Shown: in pieces, positions 22,268 to 32,959 of the stretch
Numbering within the stretch: the stretch's first letter is position 1
Layout: every line of letters starts with the position of its first letter
Assembly: GCA_964035575.1 (NCBI GenBank)
Contig: OZ037858.1
Coordinates: forward strand, 558,001-622,000
Reading direction: 5' to 3'
DNA: 64,000 bases
Source: Rhynchopus sp. YZ270_cl-10
Lineage: Eukaryota; Euglenozoa; Diplonemea; Diplonemida; Diplonemidae
Position numbers and translations under genes: made by a program
Notes under the pieces: model-generated
The model's database searches: none
The model's input: only the letters and a program-made list of their open reading frames with translations
Told to the model about the DNA's origin: nothing

Positions 22268-23146
22268 CTAGTTGTACTTGTTGATCCATGCCAGAATGTT
22301 GGTGGACACACCCGGAAGCCAGTAGTGTCCAAGGCCGTTACCGGTGTAGAAGCTGGTCCTGATGCCCATGGCGTTCAGGCGGCTCTGGTAGTCCTGTGCG
22401 AAGCCAATCGGGACAGTGTAGTCAACGTTTCCGTGGCAGAACAGTGTCGGGGGGTGTGCCTTCATTGCTGCCACCACAAGCGACTCAGAGAACTTCGTGC
22501 TGCTGCAGGTGGAGCCACTGCACCACGCAGGTCCACCAGACATGATGTTCACGGACTTGAACCTGTAGGTGAAGTCGCCCACACGGAAGTCAACTGCGTT
22601 CATCGCCATACGTGAGGCCTGGTAACCTCCGCTGGAGAAACCAAGAATGTGGAGACCGTCAGCAACGTTCATCCCCCAGTCAGAGTTCTGTCTGATGTTC
22701 TCGAGCAGAGACATCAAGAACATGTGGTCAGTCGACTGCTGCCAGATGTTCATGGTCCCTGTCGAGTAAGGTGCCACGTTAGTCTCCCAGTAGCCTCCCG
22801 CCTGGTATGTGTTCGAGTCTGGGCACACCACAGCGTATCCAGCCGCAAGGAGTGCGGACTTCACCACCACCTTGTTGTACATCACGTCATTGGGTGAGCC
22901 CGCCCATGCGGCTGCACCACCCATGTTCCATCCGTGGAAGAGAAGGACGACGGGCCACCCACCGCTTGGCGCTGTTCCAATCGGGACCGTGTACCGGACG
23001 GACCTTCCTTGGATAGTCTGCGACTTGTAGGTGCACGATGCTCTGTTGCTGGTGAAGGTGCACGGAGAAGACACATCTGTGGTGTTGACCCGAACACCAG
23101 CAACCGTTGCAGCCAGCGCTGCAAAGGAAAGTGCGGTCAAATGCAT
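22268..23146 (-). CDS. Secreted PHB-depolymerase/feruloyl-esterase-like hydrolase, copy 2
   Basis: 292 residues, colinear with copy 1 and differing at only about a dozen positions, clustered near the mature N-terminus (for example TSNRAS for TNNRAT, QTIQG for QTIEG) and in an internal segment (MSLLEN for VALLEN). All catalytic motifs are kept: HGWNMGG, GFSSG, NVDYTVP and GLGHYWLPG. The homology extends past both ends of the gene. Downstream both copies share GAGCAACTTGGTTCGTT before the stop, and upstream both have GCAC(A)CTCC.CAG ahead of the ATG, perhaps a shared 3' splice site. This indicates a recent segmental duplication with both copies intact. Confidence 0.88.
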   Translation of the reverse strand: MHLTALSFAALAATVAGVRVNTTDVSSPCTFTSNRASCTYKSQTIQGRSVRYTVPIGTAPSGGWPVVLLFHGWNMGGAAAWAGSPNDVMYNKVVVKSALLAAGYAVVCPDSNTYQAGGYWETNVAPYSTGTMNIWQQSTDHMFLMSLLENIRQNSDWGMNVADGLHILGFSSGGYQASRMAMNAVDFRVGDFTYRFKSVNIMSGGPAWCSGSTCSSTKFSESLVVAAMKAHPPTLFCHGNVDYTVPIGFAQDYQSRLNAMGIRTSFYTGNGLGHYWLPGVSTNILAWINKYN

Positions 23147-23510
23147 TGTTCAAATATTATCCTGGGGAGTGCTTTATGGGTAGGCGCCGTGTGGGGAACC
23201 TTGCAGAAAAGAGAGAAAAAAAACCTCCACACACATTCTTTTGAGTTTGAGACAAAACAACAACGCAGGTTTGCCACAGGAAAACATCCGTTCCTCTGAC
23301 ATCACTTAACGAGGGTGGTGAGGGGTGCTAATAAAGAAAAACCAAGACTGACGATCATACGACACGTGAAGCAACTTTTATCAAAAAAAAGCACCCAACA
23401 AAGACAATGTCATGCACAGGCCTTAGCCACCCGCCTTGGAAAAAAAAGAGTCACACGCTCTATGGCTAGAGTCGCGTTAGTAACACAACCTCGAGATCGC
23501 ACAAATAAAG

Positions 23511-23556
23511 AAAAGTTTATAAGATGAACCTGAGCCTATTGTGCTTAGTCACCTTA
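23511..23556 (-). repeat. B-type short repeat
   Basis: AAAGTTTATAAGATGAACCT, then GAGCCTATTGTGCTTAGTCA. Confidence 0.6.
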
Positions 23557-24170
23557 AATAAATGACATAGTTTCCAACTGTGAGTCTCCTGCTGATTGAT
23601 TCACCTTTGCCACACGGCATTGCGTCATGCCACAAAAAAAGAACCTTTATAAATTGCAGCAGCCGCACGGTTGAAAACTACGAAGAGAAAAAAAAAATGG
23701 TTGCCGAGGACAATGAACACCCCACCAACCTAAAACGTTGCTGTCGGTTCAAAATAAAAAAGCCTCTTTGTTTTTTTTTGCAGGTATGGTCGAATATTTC
23801 GATATATTGAAGCTCCGGAAGAAGGGGGGAGGTAAACAATGCGTTTGCACACATCACATTTACTCTTGTGTGCAAACCTGCAAAATGCGGTACTTCATAT
23901 AGAAACACTTCACACATACATACAATAAAAGAAAAATAAAAACGAGATCTGGGCAAGAACAAAAACGACGCATTTTCAAAGAACAAAAAAAAAAACCAAA
24001 AAAACAGCAGAAATACAGTCAACGAATGAACTACTTCACCCCACAGGACCTTTCAAGAACATCATCGTCACTCCCAAAGAAAACAAAGAAAAAAAAAATG
24101 CAGTCTAAACAGCACCCTCAACCACGAAGGTCTAGGTCTAGTCCGGTCCCGCCCTGTAACAGACCAGAGA

Positions 24171-24213
24171 AAAGTTGATAAGATAAACTCAAGTCTCTCG
24201 TGCTTAGTTATCT
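24171..24213 (-). repeat. B-type short repeat
   Basis: AAAGTTGATAAGATAAACTC, then AAGTCTCTCGTGCTTAGTTA. Confidence 0.6.
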
Positions 24214-24670
24214 ACATACCAGACGAAGTGGGAGAAAGGTTAGAATAGGGGCCGTAGACTGTATACCTGATGTGGCACATCAGCCGGCTGATGTGGTCAC
24301 ATCAACCCATTTTCGCATACACTTTCACATCAGACACAAAGGCTGATGTGAACCGTGTAGGCTGTTTCTGCAGGGATTTTTTTTGTTTGCAGAATTTTAA
24401 AAAAAAAGTTTTCATTTGGGCTGTTCTTGGCAGGGAAATAACAGAGAGAAGTTGAATATGCATCACGCACATGCACATCTTTAAAAAAAAAAAAAATGGG
24501 AAAAAAAAAGTGGGGGTAATTAATACGTTATGTGTGACTGGGTTCTGGAGGGGAGAAAGTGTATGAATTTCACAAAAAAAGGGGGGAGGGGGAGAAAGTG
24601 AGGGGGTGTAGGTGGGCTTGTGGACACGTAAGTCCAACGAGAACCACCAAGAGAACTTCTGAACCTTTAA

Positions 24671-26271
24671 CCCTATAAGAGCCAAGCCATATTTTCAAGC
24701 CACTTTTGAGTTTTGGTTTTTGGGGCTCTCCAACCGGTAAAGGGACCCCAGATGCAAATTTTTGATCGTACCTGGCCGCAATTGAAAGATTTTGAACACG
24801 GCTTTCAATTCCATATTTTTAAGTTTTTTTTCGAAAAAAAATGTTATCCCCAAAATGAGGTGAGCATAAAATCCACTTTTTGCTTTTTTACTAATTCGGC
24901 CGGCCGAGGAAAAACACGTAAATTATTTCTGTCCGAAAATGGCGTTATTTGAAAGATTGATCACAAAATCTTTTCAAAGAAAAGAAAATCGAGCAAAAAG
25001 TCCTAGTAGAACCCAACTTATATGAGTGCAGCTCTGTTAGCAGCCATGTCTAAAACTGATTTCCTTAACGATTTACACTGAAACATGGCTAAAAACGTAA
25101 AAAAGGGGCGATTTTTCACAATTTGGGCATCTCCTGAGGTCGAAAGCCCCCAGAATGGGTTGGAACGACCCTGTGACCCGAAAATCCATGAAAAAAGCGC
25201 CCCGAAATACGAAAAAACAGTGAAAATTCGGCTTACTGTGTGCTCTGCATAGGTCGTGTGTGTGGGGTGTTTTTGTGGTTTTGGTGGCAACTCGCCCCAG
25301 CATCCAAATGGCAAACAGATGCACAAAGGTTTTCGATTTTTGCTTATTTTAAAAGATTTGAGTCAAATAGTTTCCCCATTAACCAAAGGATTTTTACGAA
25401 AACAAGCAGAACCATTATCAGATCATGATGACCCTTAGCCATAACCATGTCCTTCGGGTCGAAAGGGTGCCTCTTGGGTGGGTAGCAGTCCACAGATCCA
25501 AAGTGCAATCAGATGCGTAAAAGTTTTCGATTTTTGTTTCTTTTGAAAGATTCGTGTCAAAATCTTTGAAATATATAAAAATATTTTAACGAAAACGAGT
25601 AGAACCTCAGACAGAGCATGGGGTGTCATTGAGGAACCAGAATAGGGGGTGCTCGTCCAAAGGGCTTTGAAAAGTGGCACGACTCCCCCCCCAGCATCGA
25701 AAGTATTATCCGATGCATAAAAGTTTTCGATTCTTGCTTCTTTTGAAAGATCGGTGCAAATTCTTTCCACATAAAAAAAATGTTTTTACGAAAATGAGTA
25801 GACCCTATGTCAGAGCACGTTGTCCTACAGATTTTAGAATGTGGGGGGGTCACAGGGGTGCCCACCCCCACCCCGCCTCCCCCCAGCATCGAAAGTAATA
25901 TCCGATGCATAAAAGTTTTCGATTCTTGCTTCTTTTGAAAGATCGGCGAAAAATCTTTCGAAATATATAAAAATATGTGTTCACAAAAAATGGGTAGAAC
26001 CCGACTAAGGGCTTGTAGGCATTGGGTATCGCGAAAGGTACATATTTGGGGTGTGGGTGAAAAAACGTCACTTTTGGTGAAAGTAGCACCCCAGCCCCCA
26101 GCACCGAAAGTAATATCAGATGCACAAAAGTTTTCGACTCTTGCTTCTTTTGAAAGATCGGTGCAAATTCTTTCCACATAAAAAAAATATTTTTACGAAA
26201 ATGAGTTGAACCTATCTAAAATCATGGCGTCATTTCGAAAGCCATTAAAGTGGCTCTTGGCTCTTATAGGG
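24671..26271. mobile_element. piggyBac-like non-autonomous element, 1.6 kb
   Basis: Starts CCCTATAAGAGCCAAG and ends with the exact inverse; TTAA flanks both sides (24667-24670 and 26272-26275), the signature of piggyBac insertion. The interior has no transposase. It holds about five diverged tandem units of roughly 200 bp (near 25310, 25510, 25710, 25905 and 26115) that share AAAAGTTTTCGATTTTTG-like and TTTTTACGAAAA segments. Confidence 0.85.
25300..26230. repeat. Diverged tandem array inside the piggyBac-like element
   Basis: Five units of about 195-215 bp. Each has GATGCATAAAAGTTTTCGAT, CTTTTGAAAGAT and a TTTTTACGAAAA(A/T)GAGTAGA segment, and they are separated by G/C-rich variable linkers. 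Confidence 0.75.
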
Positions 26272-26369
26272 TTAAAAAAAAATCGTGATTGTTTATTTTG
26301 GATCGAATACCTATCATTTGAGAAGGGTTGTTTTGGAGACAAAAAAAAAAAAGTATCCTTTTTTTTTTT

Positions 26370-26410
26370 GAAAAAATTGTTGGAATAGTGTAGCCACCTG
26401 TGCTCCACTG
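26370..26410 (-). repeat. A-type short repeat
   Basis: GAAAAAATTGTTGGAATAGT, then GTAGCCACCTGTGCTCCACTG, after 11 T. Confidence 0.6.
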
Positions 26411-26531
26411 TCGATTTTTTTTTGTGTGGAGGCTTCATACTTTTTGACTTTTTGAGACAAGAATATTTTTTTTTCATTGGAGAGGTCGCCCTAAGCGGTA
26501 GTGTACTTAGTCACCGTGGGGGAAAATTTTT

Positions 26532-26569
26532 TTGACTTGAAATACAAAGCCCTCTCGTGACAGTGTATC
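26532..26569 (-). repeat. C-type short repeat
   Basis: TTGACTTGAAATACAAAGCC, then CTCTCGTGACAGTGTA; same as the 3713 copy. Confidence 0.7.
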
Positions 26570-26808
26570 CTAAAAAAAAAAACAAGAAATAATTATTGCA
26601 CAATATGGTGTTCCCGACACCCCCCGCTATATAGCACCTTCGATACTTTTTGGGGTACAATCATGAACACCATTGAATAGAGTTTTTTTTTTTTTTGCTT
26701 TAGTTATTATTTTATTATCATTCCGTCATCACCTTTTTTGAACAAAATTGTTTGAACAGTGTACGGCGCAACCCTTTTTTGGGGTTGCAATATTCACTTT
26801 TCGCTTTG

Positions 26809-26870
26809 TTTGTGTCGACAATCACCTGAACCTATAGCGCAGGATCTGTATTCAATGTTGCCCTAAGGCG
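26809..26870 (-). repeat. E-type short repeat
   Basis: TTGTGTCGACAATCACCTGA, then GCAGGATCTGTATTCAATGT. Confidence 0.65.
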
Positions 26871-26952
26871 TTTTTTTTTTCGTGTAAAATGGCAAGGGGA
26901 GAGTAGGGAGAGGGGTTTTTTTTTGTTTTATTTTTTTTTTCGCTTTTTTTTT

Positions 26953-26997
26953 GTTGTGTCGACAATCACCTGCTAGTGCAGGATCTGTACTCAATGA
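26953..26997 (-). repeat. E-type short repeat interrupted by the hAT-like element
   Basis: TTGTGTCGACAATCACCTGC, then GCAGGATCTGTACTCAATGA. It resumes as CTCAATGTCGC at 28160, so the element inserted into this copy. Confidence 0.7.
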
Positions 26998-28159
26998 CAT
27001 GGGTGTTCCGTATTCCGGGGGTTTTCGGGGGAAAATCGGGTCCGTATTCCACTATTTTTCTTTGGCTGGGCTTCCCCTTTGGGGGTCAAAAACAGGGTCA
27101 AACCACCCCAAAACTGGTCTTATTTGAATTTTTGGTGACCCGAGCGTTCAGCGGTGGTACTATAAAAAAGTTTGGCGTGGCTGCATAACTGCACAGTACA
27201 CAGTACACAGTACACAGTACACAGTACACAGTACACAGTACACAGTACACAGTACACAGTACACAGTACACAGTACACAGTACACAGTACACAGTACACA
27301 GTACACAGTACACAGTACACAGTACACAGTACACAGTACACAGTACACAGTACACAGTACACAGTACACAGTACACAGTACACAGTACACAGTACACAGT
27401 ACACAGTACACAGTACACAGTACACAGTACACAGTACACAGTACACAGTACACAGTACACAGTACACAGTACACAGTACACAGTACACAGTACACAGTAC
27501 ACAGTACACAGTACACAGTACACAGTACACAGTACACAGTACACAGTACACAGTACACAGTACACAGTACACAGTACACAGTACACAGTACACAGTACAC
27601 AGTACACAGTACACAGTACACAGTACACAGTACACAGTACACAGTACACAGTACACAGTACACAGTACACAGTACACAGTACACAGTACACAGTACACAG
27701 TACACAGTACACAGTACACAGTACACAGTACACAGTACACAGTACACAGTACACAGTACACAGTACACAGTACACAGTACACAGTACACAGTACACAGTA
27801 CACAGTACACAGTACACAGTACACAGTACACAGTACACAGTACACAGTACACAGTACACAGTACACAGTACACAGTACACAGTACACAGTACACAGTACA
27901 CAGTACACAGTGGAGGAAAGGGGGGTGTCCGCCGGAGGCGAAAATTTTATTTGGGGGTTCGTCCCACAAGGAGAAAAATGTCTTTTTTGTGTTGTTTCAT
28001 TCCATCCCAGTCAACGGCCACCTCGCTCAGTGAAAAAGACCGTTCTATAGTCTTAGTTACCCGTCTGCTCTTTTTTTTCTTCCCTAAGGGAATCCCTGTA
28101 GAAAAAAAAGTGCACGATCCCAAAAGTGGTATTCGTATTCCGTCTTAGGAACACCCATG
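26998..28159. mobile_element. hAT-like non-autonomous element, copy 1, with expanded heptamer array
   Basis: 1162 bp bounded by CATGGGTGTTCC and GGAACACCCATG. The flanks are CTCAATGA (26990-26997) and CTCAATGT (28160-28167), an 8-bp target duplication with one change, as for the hAT superfamily. No transposase is present. Apart from the array it appears identical to copy 2. Confidence 0.85.
27192..27911. repeat. Heptanucleotide tandem array, 102 copies
   Basis: 720 bp of CACAGTA without a visible interruption, ending in a partial unit. It is open in all three frames on the minus strand and one on the plus strand, which gives spurious proteins of period seven. Confidence 0.97.
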
Positions 28160-28194
28160 CTCAATGTCGCTTTTTTTTTTTTTTTTTTTTTTTT

Positions 28195-29247
28195 TCAAAA
28201 ATCGGCAAACATTTTTCTGTCAACCTTTCTATCCAAATCTGGGTATACATCAAAGTATTTACAGTCACTATCGGAGGTTAGCTCTGGCTTTATTGGAGGT
28301 TCTGCGTCACCGTTGAGAAGCAACTCCCAGTCGATGTCACTGAAGAAGACGTGCCGTTTGAACGCTGTTATGCCCCTTTTAGAGCTACCCATTCTTTGGG
28401 CAGGGTCTGGTATCAGTAGTGCCGCAAGCAGGCGTTTTGTTGCATCGGTAAAATAGCTTGGGTAGAAGACGCTTCCTTCACTCGCCAGCTGCATGACCTG
28501 CTCGGGGGAACCACCGAAGAAAGGTGGGTACCCCTCCAGCATCTCGTATATCCACACCCCCAGAGACCACCAATCCACCGGAAACGAATACCCACCTTGG
28601 TGTGCCTGGAAGACCTCTGGTGCTGTGTATGCCACATCCCCGCAGACGGTGAATGTAGCAGAGCGAATCTGTTTTGTATAGAAAAACCCGGTAAGCTTAA
28701 GATTCCCCTTAGCATCGAGCATGACAGTATCCGGAGAAAGGTCTCGGTACAGAATCCGGTTCTTATGTAGGCAATCCAACGCTAGAACAATCTGTGCTGC
28801 ATAAAACGCAACAATCTGAACAGCAAAGGTGTGAGGAGGGTTTGCGTTGTCGCTCTCTGAGTCAACAATAGAGCGGACGTGGTAAAGAAGCTCCCCGCCT
28901 TGACAGAATTCGTGGATAAAAATGACACTATCGCCTTCAAAAAACCAGCCAAAAGGTTCCGCAAAAAACCTAGATTTGAACAAAATAAAAAGCTCCAAAA
29001 TCGTAAAAAAATCGTTAAGTCGGGTGCAAGAATTGGGCACCACCCGCATCGTCCGGCATGGCACGCCCTCCTTGCTTTCCTTTACGCAGAGCACACTCCC
29101 AAAACGGCCTTGCCCGATCCCTCGTAGGAGCTTCCAATTGTCCAGCGACCACTGTGGTTTGCTGTAGGACATCCGTCGCGCCTCAGAATACGCGAGATCG
29201 GGATTGGCTGGATCAGTGGCGAGTGATTTCCCTTTCTTAGCTGCCAT
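28195..29247 (-). CDS. AGC-family pseudokinase
   Basis: 350 residues in one exon. The Gly-rich loop is intact (GIGQGRFGSV, residues 43-52), and the fold and C-tail are AGC/PKA-like (GGYSFPVDWWSLGVWIYEMLEGYPPFFG, then an FF-rich AGC tail). The catalytic residues are altered. The VAIK Lys is Arg68 (CRTMRV). The catalytic loop is YRDLSPDT instead of HRDLKPEN, so the Lys and Asn are lost though Asp169 remains. DFG is replaced by GFF at 187-189. The protein probably cannot transfer phosphate and may be a scaffold or allosteric partner. The frame is unbroken, so the gene is likely functional as a pseudokinase rather than decayed. Its downstream flank carries the hAT-like element with the heptamer array. 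Confidence 0.87.
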   Translation of the reverse strand: MAAKKGKSLATDPANPDLAYSEARRMSYSKPQWSLDNWKLLRGIGQGRFGSVLCVKESKEGVPCRTMRVVPNSCTRLNDFFTILELFILFKSRFFAEPFGWFFEGDSVIFIHEFCQGGELLYHVRSIVDSESDNANPPHTFAVQIVAFYAAQIVLALDCLHKNRILYRDLSPDTVMLDAKGNLKLTGFFYTKQIRSATFTVCGDVAYTAPEVFQAHQGGYSFPVDWWSLGVWIYEMLEGYPPFFGGSPEQVMQLASEGSVFYPSYFTDATKRLLAALLIPDPAQRMGSSKRGITAFKRHVFFSDIDWELLLNGDAEPPIKPELTSDSDCKYFDVYPDLDRKVDRKMFADF

Positions 29248-30340
29248 TTTCTCTCATTCAGGAAAAGGCCGGTCAAGTACAGCATGTGAGAGTGTAACAG
29301 TGGTTTTTCTTGTGTATTGCAGAAATCTGGGGAAATGATGAGAGGAAGGGGAAGAGGAGAGAAGAAGTGAAGCAATCCGGGTGCAAAGTGCATCTCAAAA
29401 AGATGGATGAACTCAGGATGATAGAAGAAAATTTAAAGAAGATGCGAGGGAAAAAAAAATGTAGAAAGAGTGAGAAGGGGAATGTCATATTTCAAAAAGT
29501 AGCAACATATGCAGATAACAGATATCCCTCAAAAAAGGGGACGTTGTGAGGTGCGAGAAGCGTGCATCTAACCTGATAAGGCTTCTGCCCGCTTCTTGGC
29601 CCCAGCAACAATTATTTTTTTTCTTGAGGTTGTGTACCGTTTTCCCCCTAGTACTTGTGTGTACTTGTGCTTAACATAGGCATACCTGGGCTGTAAATGT
29701 GTACAGGCAACCAGTAGTACTGGGAGTAAAACGGTACAGTTTGTTTTTGTTTTTTCCTTTGAATTTCTCTGAAAAGTGTACTTTTATAATTATAATCAAA
29801 ACTGAATCAGACTTGTATTGTTTCCATGGGTGTTCCGTATTCCGGGGGTTTTCGGGGGAAAATCGGGTCCGTATTCCACTATTTTTCTTTGGCTGGGCTT
29901 CCCCTTTGGGGGTCAAAAACAGGGTCAAACCACCCCAAAACTGGTCTTATTTGAATTTTTGGTGACCCGAGCGTTCAGCGGTGGTACTATAAAAAAGTTT
30001 GGCGTGGCTGCATAACTGCACAGTACACAGTACACAGTACACAGTGGAGGAAAGGGGGGTGTCCGCCGGAGGCGAAAATTTTATTTGGGGGTTCGTCCCA
30101 CAAGGAGAAAAATGTCTTTTTTGTGTTGTTTCATTCCATCCCAGTCAACGGCCACCTCGCTCAGTGAAAAAGACCGTTCTATAGTCTTAGTTACCCGTCT
30201 GCTCTTTTTTTTCTTCCCTAAGGGAATCCCTGTAGAAAAAAAAGTGCACGATCCCAAAAGTGGTATTCGTATTCCGTCTTAGGAACACCCATGATTGTTT
30301 CCATTTTTTTTTTTTTTTTGAGAAAAATAAAAATAAAAAA
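29248..30340. other. Spacer with second hAT-like element
   Basis: No gene seen. The element at 29825-30293 fills almost half. A purine-rich stretch at 29340-29490 (pyrimidine-rich on the gene strand) precedes the pseudokinase start. Confidence 0.6.
29825..30293. mobile_element. hAT-like non-autonomous element, copy 2, short array
   Basis: 469 bp, same ends and sequence as copy 1, with an exact 8-bp target duplication ATTGTTTC (29817-29824 and 30294-30301). The heptamer array has only 3 full units (30019-30045). The length difference from copy 1 is 693 bp, exactly 99 units. Confidence 0.9.
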
Positions 30341-32959
30341 TTAGTCAAGGTGAGTAACATCATAAATATGCGCATCATCCACAGTCATCCCATGCGCAAC
30401 GAGCTTGTGAAGACGTTCCACAACATTGTCGTAGCCATAGATCTTCGTGTAGTGGCAGAAAGCCTTTTCTGCTTCCAGGAACTTTCTCTGGATGAAGAGG
30501 GAGTACGCTCGGTTGAAGAGCTGAAGGCATTCTACTTCTTCGATGCGCTGGCCTAGGACGAGACCTACTATCGAAAATATCGACACAACTTCATCACTGG
30601 TATCAGAACGCATAATAGGTTCGAGCGGCTTCACCACGAGCGTCAAATTCACCCGCTTTGCAGTCTCCTCATCACACAATACTGCAGTCGCCGTATTGTA
30701 GAAGTTCTGGTAGAACACAACTCTACCTCCAAGGGTAATCTGTGGTGACATTTTTTTTGATAAATTGTTGTAGTATAGTTGCCTCGGTTGTATTGCCAGT
30801 TGTTCATTCTCCACTTTTCAAAAAAAAAAAAGTTCACGAAAAGGCCTCTGATGTTGGGCCATTCTTTTCCGAAGAATTCAGTGTGTTTTTTGTATTTTGC
30901 ATTTTGTGCAAATATAGGGTAAAAAGGGAATATTTTTTGCATACCGGGTCTCCAAACATTGTGTATGTCCTCATCCCATCTGACGCCAGCTTTGGTTCTT
31001 GCTGTTGAGGTTTTTTTTTTTTTTTGCAATTTTTTTTTTCTTTTTTTTTTGAATAATTGAATGTATCCCCGACACCCCCGCTTTCTCGCGCGAGCTCCGC
31101 ACATTTTTCTCACCCCCTCTTAATTTTTAGTAAAATTTTCAGTAAAAAAGGTATACCGCTACTGGTGTTCGCATCGAAGTGCCGACGTCTTTGGCTGTGA
31201 GAGGCGAGTCGATGCCTCCTTGGGTGTTTGGGGAAAATCCAACGTTTCCTGCAAGAACCTTGCCGTAGGTGACCGCGCAGGCCACGTGGATTTCGTTTGA
31301 TTTGTAGAGTGGTGTTGTGGCAGGAAGGATCGCGAGACCCGCCTTGCACGCAAGAAGTGAGCTTTCTTCGACCCAGCTGGCAATATTCCAGGAGCACAGC
31401 ATTCTGTCCCCACAGAGTTTGTGCACCAAACCTTCGTGGGTCACCACTGCGTTCTCGATGAGCGAGATGTAGGGCTCAACATACTTGGGCTGCTGCCCAT
31501 TGTTGTTGTCCACCCTACTGTGCAGCCAAGAGAACGACACCGTCAAAAAGGCGCCTTCCTGCTCCTGGAGACCAAGCTTGCATCTGCGTGTCATCAACGA
31601 CGTTGCCTTGGCAGAATTCGCCTCGCGTAAGGTAGAATGCACTACAGGCACTGAATCTGGGTGATGCGGTGGTAGCTGATTCATCATCAACTCCATATCA
31701 CACATATCCCTCTGTGCAATGTTTTCTGTCTGCTGTTTTACGACGTACCGTTCAGGGAAAAGCTCTGGGGGTAGCGCTGGGGCAACAATCTTCAATGCTG
31801 CTTGACACTTCATTAACGTCAACTCCAAATGCGTCAGGGTACGCCCCGCCGGCAGAAGGGGGACACGCAAATCAAACATCGCAAAGTAAGCGCTGTACTC
31901 CGCAATGCGGTCGACTGTGTCGATCATGGCATTCAACTCCTCGCTTTTGTCCTTTTCATATGAGTTGTTCATTCTCCGTACAGCCATGATAGCTACCTGA
32001 ACTGCGAAGAAGACAATCAACACAATGATGCAAGCAATATCCAAGGAGAGGTGCACCGTGATCGCATCAAGGCTGGTGTCAATATGCTCCACGGTGCTCT
32101 CGCTGATCTCCGTTGCAGCGTTGTCCAGCAACGAAACTATCTCCGCCGCCAGCCCGGTCTCAGCCTTGCTGCAGTTCATGCGCACTTCTGGCACATCACG
32201 CTTGAGCAGTTCTTTGTAGCCAGCGTCATCGTGGATCATATCGAGGTACGTTCCATCCGGAATAACACCCTCCAGCAACTCTGTGTACGACTCCCTTCCT
32301 ACACGAAGCTTCAACATCCTCTTTCGCATCGATGCCGTAACCTCCGTTGGTGCAACAGAGTTTGCGTGAAGAAAAGCGGCCTGTTCTAACTTAAGATAAG
32401 CATTGCTGATGCTCATAGAAACCTGCGTGGTAAGAAGCATCCCCTTTGGGGAGGAGTGAAAATCCGCAAAGATTGCAGAAAGACTGTTTCGGATGACTTC
32501 GGAGTAGGCGTAGAAAACATATTTTTCTGGGATATTCGATGATACAGTGAGAGACCGTGCATGGGCGATGTCTTTGGCGCTAAAGGATTTTGTGTAGGAA
32601 TCGCTGGACACGCCCTCCGCCGTGAGACGTGAGAGCACCCGGTTCATCTGTGCAGTCTCAGCGTCGGTGTTAGCGTGGGCTTCTTCCAGCGAGGTTCGGT
32701 TTCGGGTGCTCAGAAACTGCATTGCCGCAGCACGCTCTGCAGTGACGCTTTGTATCAAAGACTCAAAATGGTTCATATAAGCAGGTGCCTGCGCAACCGC
32801 TTGCCTCCTGCTCTCCTCATTCCCTTTCTGTATTGCATCCTCCACACAAACCGCCAAAATAACGGTCAAAGGCCCCAAAAACAATAACCACAACTTCGTG
32901 ACTACAGGAAACCCAGACGCAATACGCTGTAGCCTCACATGGTCTTCGACAATACCCAT
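30341..32959 (-). CDS. NIT-domain transmembrane receptor with degenerate nucleotidyl cyclase domain, two exons
   Basis: Exons 32959-31157 and 30739-30341 are joined across intron 30740-31156 (donor GTATAC, acceptor CCACAG, phase 0), giving about 733 residues. A first membrane helix (VTKLWLLFLGPLTVILAV, about 20-38) precedes an extracellular region of about 270 residues that resembles the nitrate/nitrite-sensing NIT domain (ERAAAMQFLSTRN and TYLDMIHDDAGY). A second helix (IACIIVLIVFFAVQVAIMAV, about 310) follows. The cytosolic part shows class III cyclase landmarks: LVHKLCGDRMLCSWN, HVACAVTYGKVLAGNVG and, across the splice, ITLGGRVVFYQNFYNT. The first metal-binding Asp is not seen (LTVSFSWLHS), so catalysis is uncertain. 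A short repeat-like helical tail follows. It is likely a nutrient or gas sensor. Confidence 0.78.
30759..30815 (-). repeat. A-type short repeat in an intron
   Basis: GATAAATTGTTGTAGTATAG, TTGCCTCGGTTGTATTGCCA, then CATTCTCCACT. Lies just inside the 3' part of the intron of the NIT-receptor gene. Confidence 0.65.

Larger units (their letters stand above)
23147..28194. other. Spacer with two DNA-transposon-derived elements
   Basis: Holds B copies (23511, 24171), the piggyBac-like element, A, C and E copies at 26.3-27.0 kb, and the hAT-like element. No gene seen. Confidence 0.65.

Noticed and set aside
25626-26177. Open frame of 183 residues with internal repeats
   Set aside because: Reflects the tandem array in the piggyBac-like element; not a transposase.
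27192-27911. CRISPR-like array
   Set aside because: Pure 7-bp tandem repeat without spacers, inside a transposon.
27098-28050. Long open frames encoding period-seven proteins (VHSTQYT and YCVLCTV types)
   Set aside because: They are products of the heptamer array, which is free of stops in several frames; no domain or codon signal.
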